Made by a program: the position numbers and the translations under genes. A stretch of 33,777 nucleotides of DNA from Clostridia bacterium (GTDB lineage Bacteria; Bacillota; Clostridia; Oscillospirales; CAG-272), in assembly GCA_017938885.1 (NCBI GenBank), contig JAGBAS010000059.1, positions 1 to 33,777 of the forward strand, given 5' to 3'. The notes under the pieces are model-generated. The model saw only the letters and a program-made list of their open reading frames with translations, was not told where the DNA came from and did not search any database. Numbering within the stretch: position 1 is the first letter of the stretch; each line of letters begins with the position of its first letter. This document shows, piece by piece, positions 32,135-33,777 of this stretch.

Positions 32135-32177
32135 ACCCCCGAGGATGCCTTGTACATGGCTTCTTCGGGGGTGTTTT
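32135..32177. terminator. Terminator after the DUF362 gene
   Basis: ACCCCCGAGGATGCC pairs with GGCTTCTTCGGGGGT (15 bp with one wobble and one mismatch), with a loop of about 8 bases and TTTT on the plus strand. It separates the converging DUF362 and rarA genes. Confidence 0.82.
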
Positions 32178-32207
32178 AAGTCGATCTTACCCCATTGGAG
32201 AGGGGGA

Positions 32208-33443
32208 TCACTTGCCGCCCTTGATCTTCTCCCAATAAACGGCGGCGGCCTGCTCGGTCTTGTTGGGCGCGGGCTCGTAGTAGTGCTTCCCCACCAGATC
32301 GTCGGGGAGGTACTGCTGCTCCACGTAGTGGTTCGGGTACTCATGGGGGTACTTATAGCCCTTGAACAGGGGGCTTTGGAGATGGACGGGAATATGCACG
32401 CCCTTGCCTGCCTCCACGTCGGCCATGGCGGCATGGAGGGCGTTGTAGGCGGAATTGGACTTGGGAGAAGTGGCCAGGAGCATGGCGGCGTGGATCAGGG
32501 GGATCTGGGCCTCGGGCATGCCCAGCTCGCGAGCCGACTCACAGCAGGCGCGGACGATGGCGGCGGCTTGGGGGTAGGCCAGGCCGATATCCTCCGAGGC
32601 GATGACTTGGAGACGGCGCATGAGCGAGAACATTTCCCCGAGCGAGAGCATCTTGGCCACGTAGAAGGCGGTGGCATCGGGATCCGAGCCTCGGATGGAC
32701 TTTTGGAGACAGCCCAGGAGGTCGTAGTGGGTGTCCTCGTTGAAGTTGCCTACCCCCGTGTCGAAGGCGGCGATATGCTCGGCCTTGATCTCGGCATTCG
32801 GCTCAAAGCCTGCGGTGAAGTAGGCGTTCTCCAGAAGCCCCACGGCGCGGCGGACGTCGCCCCCCGCTCCCTCGGCCAGGGCCAGGCCTACCTTATCCGA
32901 GATGGTGGTGGAGGTGCCGCCCTGCTCGTTGAGGTGGTCCAGAGCACGGCGGAGCATCTTCAGCACCTCGGCGGGGGGGACAGGCTTGAACTCAAAGAGG
33001 GAAGAGCGGGAGATGATGGCGTTGTAGACGTAGAAATGGGGGTTCTCGGTGGTGGAGGCGATGAGGGTGATACGGCCGTCCTCCATGTACTCCAAGAGGG
33101 ACTGCTGCTGCTTGCGGTTGAAATACTGGATCTCGTCCAGATAGAGCAGGATACCGTTCGCCCCGAACATTCCTTCGGTCTGCGCAAGAATATCCTTGAC
33201 ATCCTGGAGGGATGCGGTGGTGGCATTGAGCTTATGGAACTCCATCCCCGATTGGGCGGCGATCACCGAAGCGGCGGTGGTCTTGCCCGTACCGGGAGGG
33301 CCGAAGAAGATCATATTGGTCATGCGGCCTGCCTCCACCATACGGCGGAGGACGCCGTTCTTACCGAACAGGTGGGTCTGGCCTACAATGTCGTCCATGG
33401 TCTTGGGACGCAGGGCGTCGGCCAGGGGGGCGTTGTGTGTCAT
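32208..33443 (-). CDS. rarA: Replication-associated recombination protein A (AAA+ ATPase)
   Basis: A 411-residue RarA/MgsA/WRNIP1 family protein. It starts PLADALRPKTMDDIVGQTHL, followed by Walker A GPPGTGKTT at about residues 48-56, Walker B ILLYLDEIQYF at about 97-107, sensor 1 in IASTTENPHF at about 129-138, and SRSSLFEF, the arginine-finger region. The C-terminal part (SIRGSDPDATAFYVAKMLSLGE, ASEDIGLAYPQA, PLIHAAMLLATSPKSNSAYNA) is the tetramerisation and MgsA C-terminal domain. It acts at stalled replication forks, working with SSB. A promoter TTGACA, 17 bases, TATAAT (33488-33516) is upstream. Confidence 0.95.
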   Translation of the reverse strand: MTHNAPLADALRPKTMDDIVGQTHLFGKNGVLRRMVEAGRMTNMIFFGPPGTGKTTAASVIAAQSGMEFHKLNATTASLQDVKDILAQTEGMFGANGILLYLDEIQYFNRKQQQSLLEYMEDGRITLIASTTENPHFYVYNAIISRSSLFEFKPVPPAEVLKMLRRALDHLNEQGGTSTTISDKVGLALAEGAGGDVRRAVGLLENAYFTAGFEPNAEIKAEHIAAFDTGVGNFNEDTHYDLLGCLQKSIRGSDPDATAFYVAKMLSLGEMFSLMRRLQVIASEDIGLAYPQAAAIVRACCESARELGMPEAQIPLIHAAMLLATSPKSNSAYNALHAAMADVEAGKGVHIPVHLQSPLFKGYKYPHEYPNHYVEQQYLPDDLVGKHYYEPAPNKTEQAAAVYWEKIKGGK

Positions 33444-33487
33444 GGTGCTTCCTTTCCCGCCGTTTGGGGCGGTCTGATTCTCTCTTT

Positions 33488-33516
33488 ATTATACAGGATA
33501 CGGTTTGATTTGTCAA
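33488..33516 (-). promoter_or_regulatory. Promoter of rarA
   Basis: On the minus strand TTGACA (33511-33516), 17 bases, TATAAT (33488-33493), a consensus match. Confidence 0.85.
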
Positions 33517-33559
33517 GCGGTGGTGGGGGAGGTTTTCAAATTTGGGTTTATCGGACTGT

Positions 33560-33777
33560 TGGGTTTCCTCGTGAGCCTTCCCTTGTGAGGGAAGGGGGAC
33601 CGCGAAGCGGTGGATGAGTAGCCGATAAATGGACATGTCCCGAAGGGAAATGATCTGCTTTCCTCCATATAAAAACCTTTCCTGATAGTGCTTTATAGTG
33701 CTTTTCCCAGCGCAGATCAAAAACTTTTCGTGTGGCTACTCATCCGTCACGCCCTTAGGGCGTGACACCTTCCCTTA
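33560..33777. repeat. Composite palindromic interspersed repeat (REP-like), cut by the window edge
   Basis: The left unit consists of the hairpin CCTTCCCT/AGGGAAGG, the hairpin ACCGC/GCGGT and then GGATGAGTAGCC. About 110 AT-rich bases follow. The right unit is the mirror image: GGCTACTCATCC, the hairpin GTCACGCCC/GGGCGTGAC and then ACCTTCCCTTA, where the window ends. No gene is seen inside. The layout is that of a short interspersed or MITE-like element without a transposase. Confidence 0.7.

Noticed and set aside
32127..33617. A 496-codon plus-strand open frame over rarA
   Set aside because: An antisense shadow; the minus strand encodes an unmistakable RarA with Walker A and B motifs.
1..33777. 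CRISPR arrays, tRNA or rRNA genes and complete insertion sequences
   Set aside because: I saw no regularly spaced direct repeats, no tRNA- or rRNA-like segment and no intact transposase in either strand.

Overview
The window looks like a chromosomal stretch of a Gram-positive anaerobe of the Bacillota, class Clostridia, probably from a gut or rumen community. This rests on strong GGAGG-type ribosome binding sites before most genes, near-consensus TTGACA/TATAAT promoters, the rpsF-ssb-rpsR operon, ECF-type sigma factors of a clostridial style with FWKRDE and WNSIPP motifs, and many stand-alone lipoproteins. The genus cannot be told from the sequence.

Positions 1-11351 (minus strand) hold two related, tandem operon modules. 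Each runs: ECF-like sigma factor, overlapping single-pass membrane protein (probable anti-sigma or sensor), then two beta-propeller-like lipoproteins. Module 1 continues into an ABC-2-type permease cut by the window edge. A terminator and a conserved upstream element separate the modules. This duplicated envelope-signalling system is the most unusual part of the window.

Positions 11352-12660 hold the remains of a mobile element: hairpins, a sigma-like regulator gene cut in its helix-turn-helix, and a recombinase C-terminal scrap. Positions 12665-15498 form a small sugar-metabolism locus: a Gfo/Idh/MocA oxidoreductase and a TIM-barrel isomerase/epimerase, divergent from an AraC regulator across a 41-bp palindromic double promoter. 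Positions 15499-16256 are gene-poor, with a decayed peptide deformylase.

Positions 16257-23792 (minus) look like a carbohydrate and organophosphate utilisation cluster: a large GH106-like glycoside hydrolase, a second TIM-barrel isomerase, a membrane-anchored unknown, a glycerophosphodiester phosphodiesterase, an MFS transporter and a membrane-anchored alpha/beta hydrolase.

Positions 24286-26153 (plus) carry a BspA-type leucine-rich-repeat protein, a DUF421 (YetF-like) membrane protein and a small DUF4363-like partner. Positions 26175-28284 (minus) are an operon for a Bcp-type peroxiredoxin, a small HEAT-like protein, a GNAT acetyltransferase and an SDR oxidoreductase.

Positions 28416-29802 are core genome: rpsF-ssb-rpsR with promoter, structured leader and terminator. 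Then come an unknown 295-residue protein, a divergent DUF362 ferredoxin-like protein with a frameshift in its second cluster motif, RarA (recombination factor A), and at the right edge a composite palindromic repeat.
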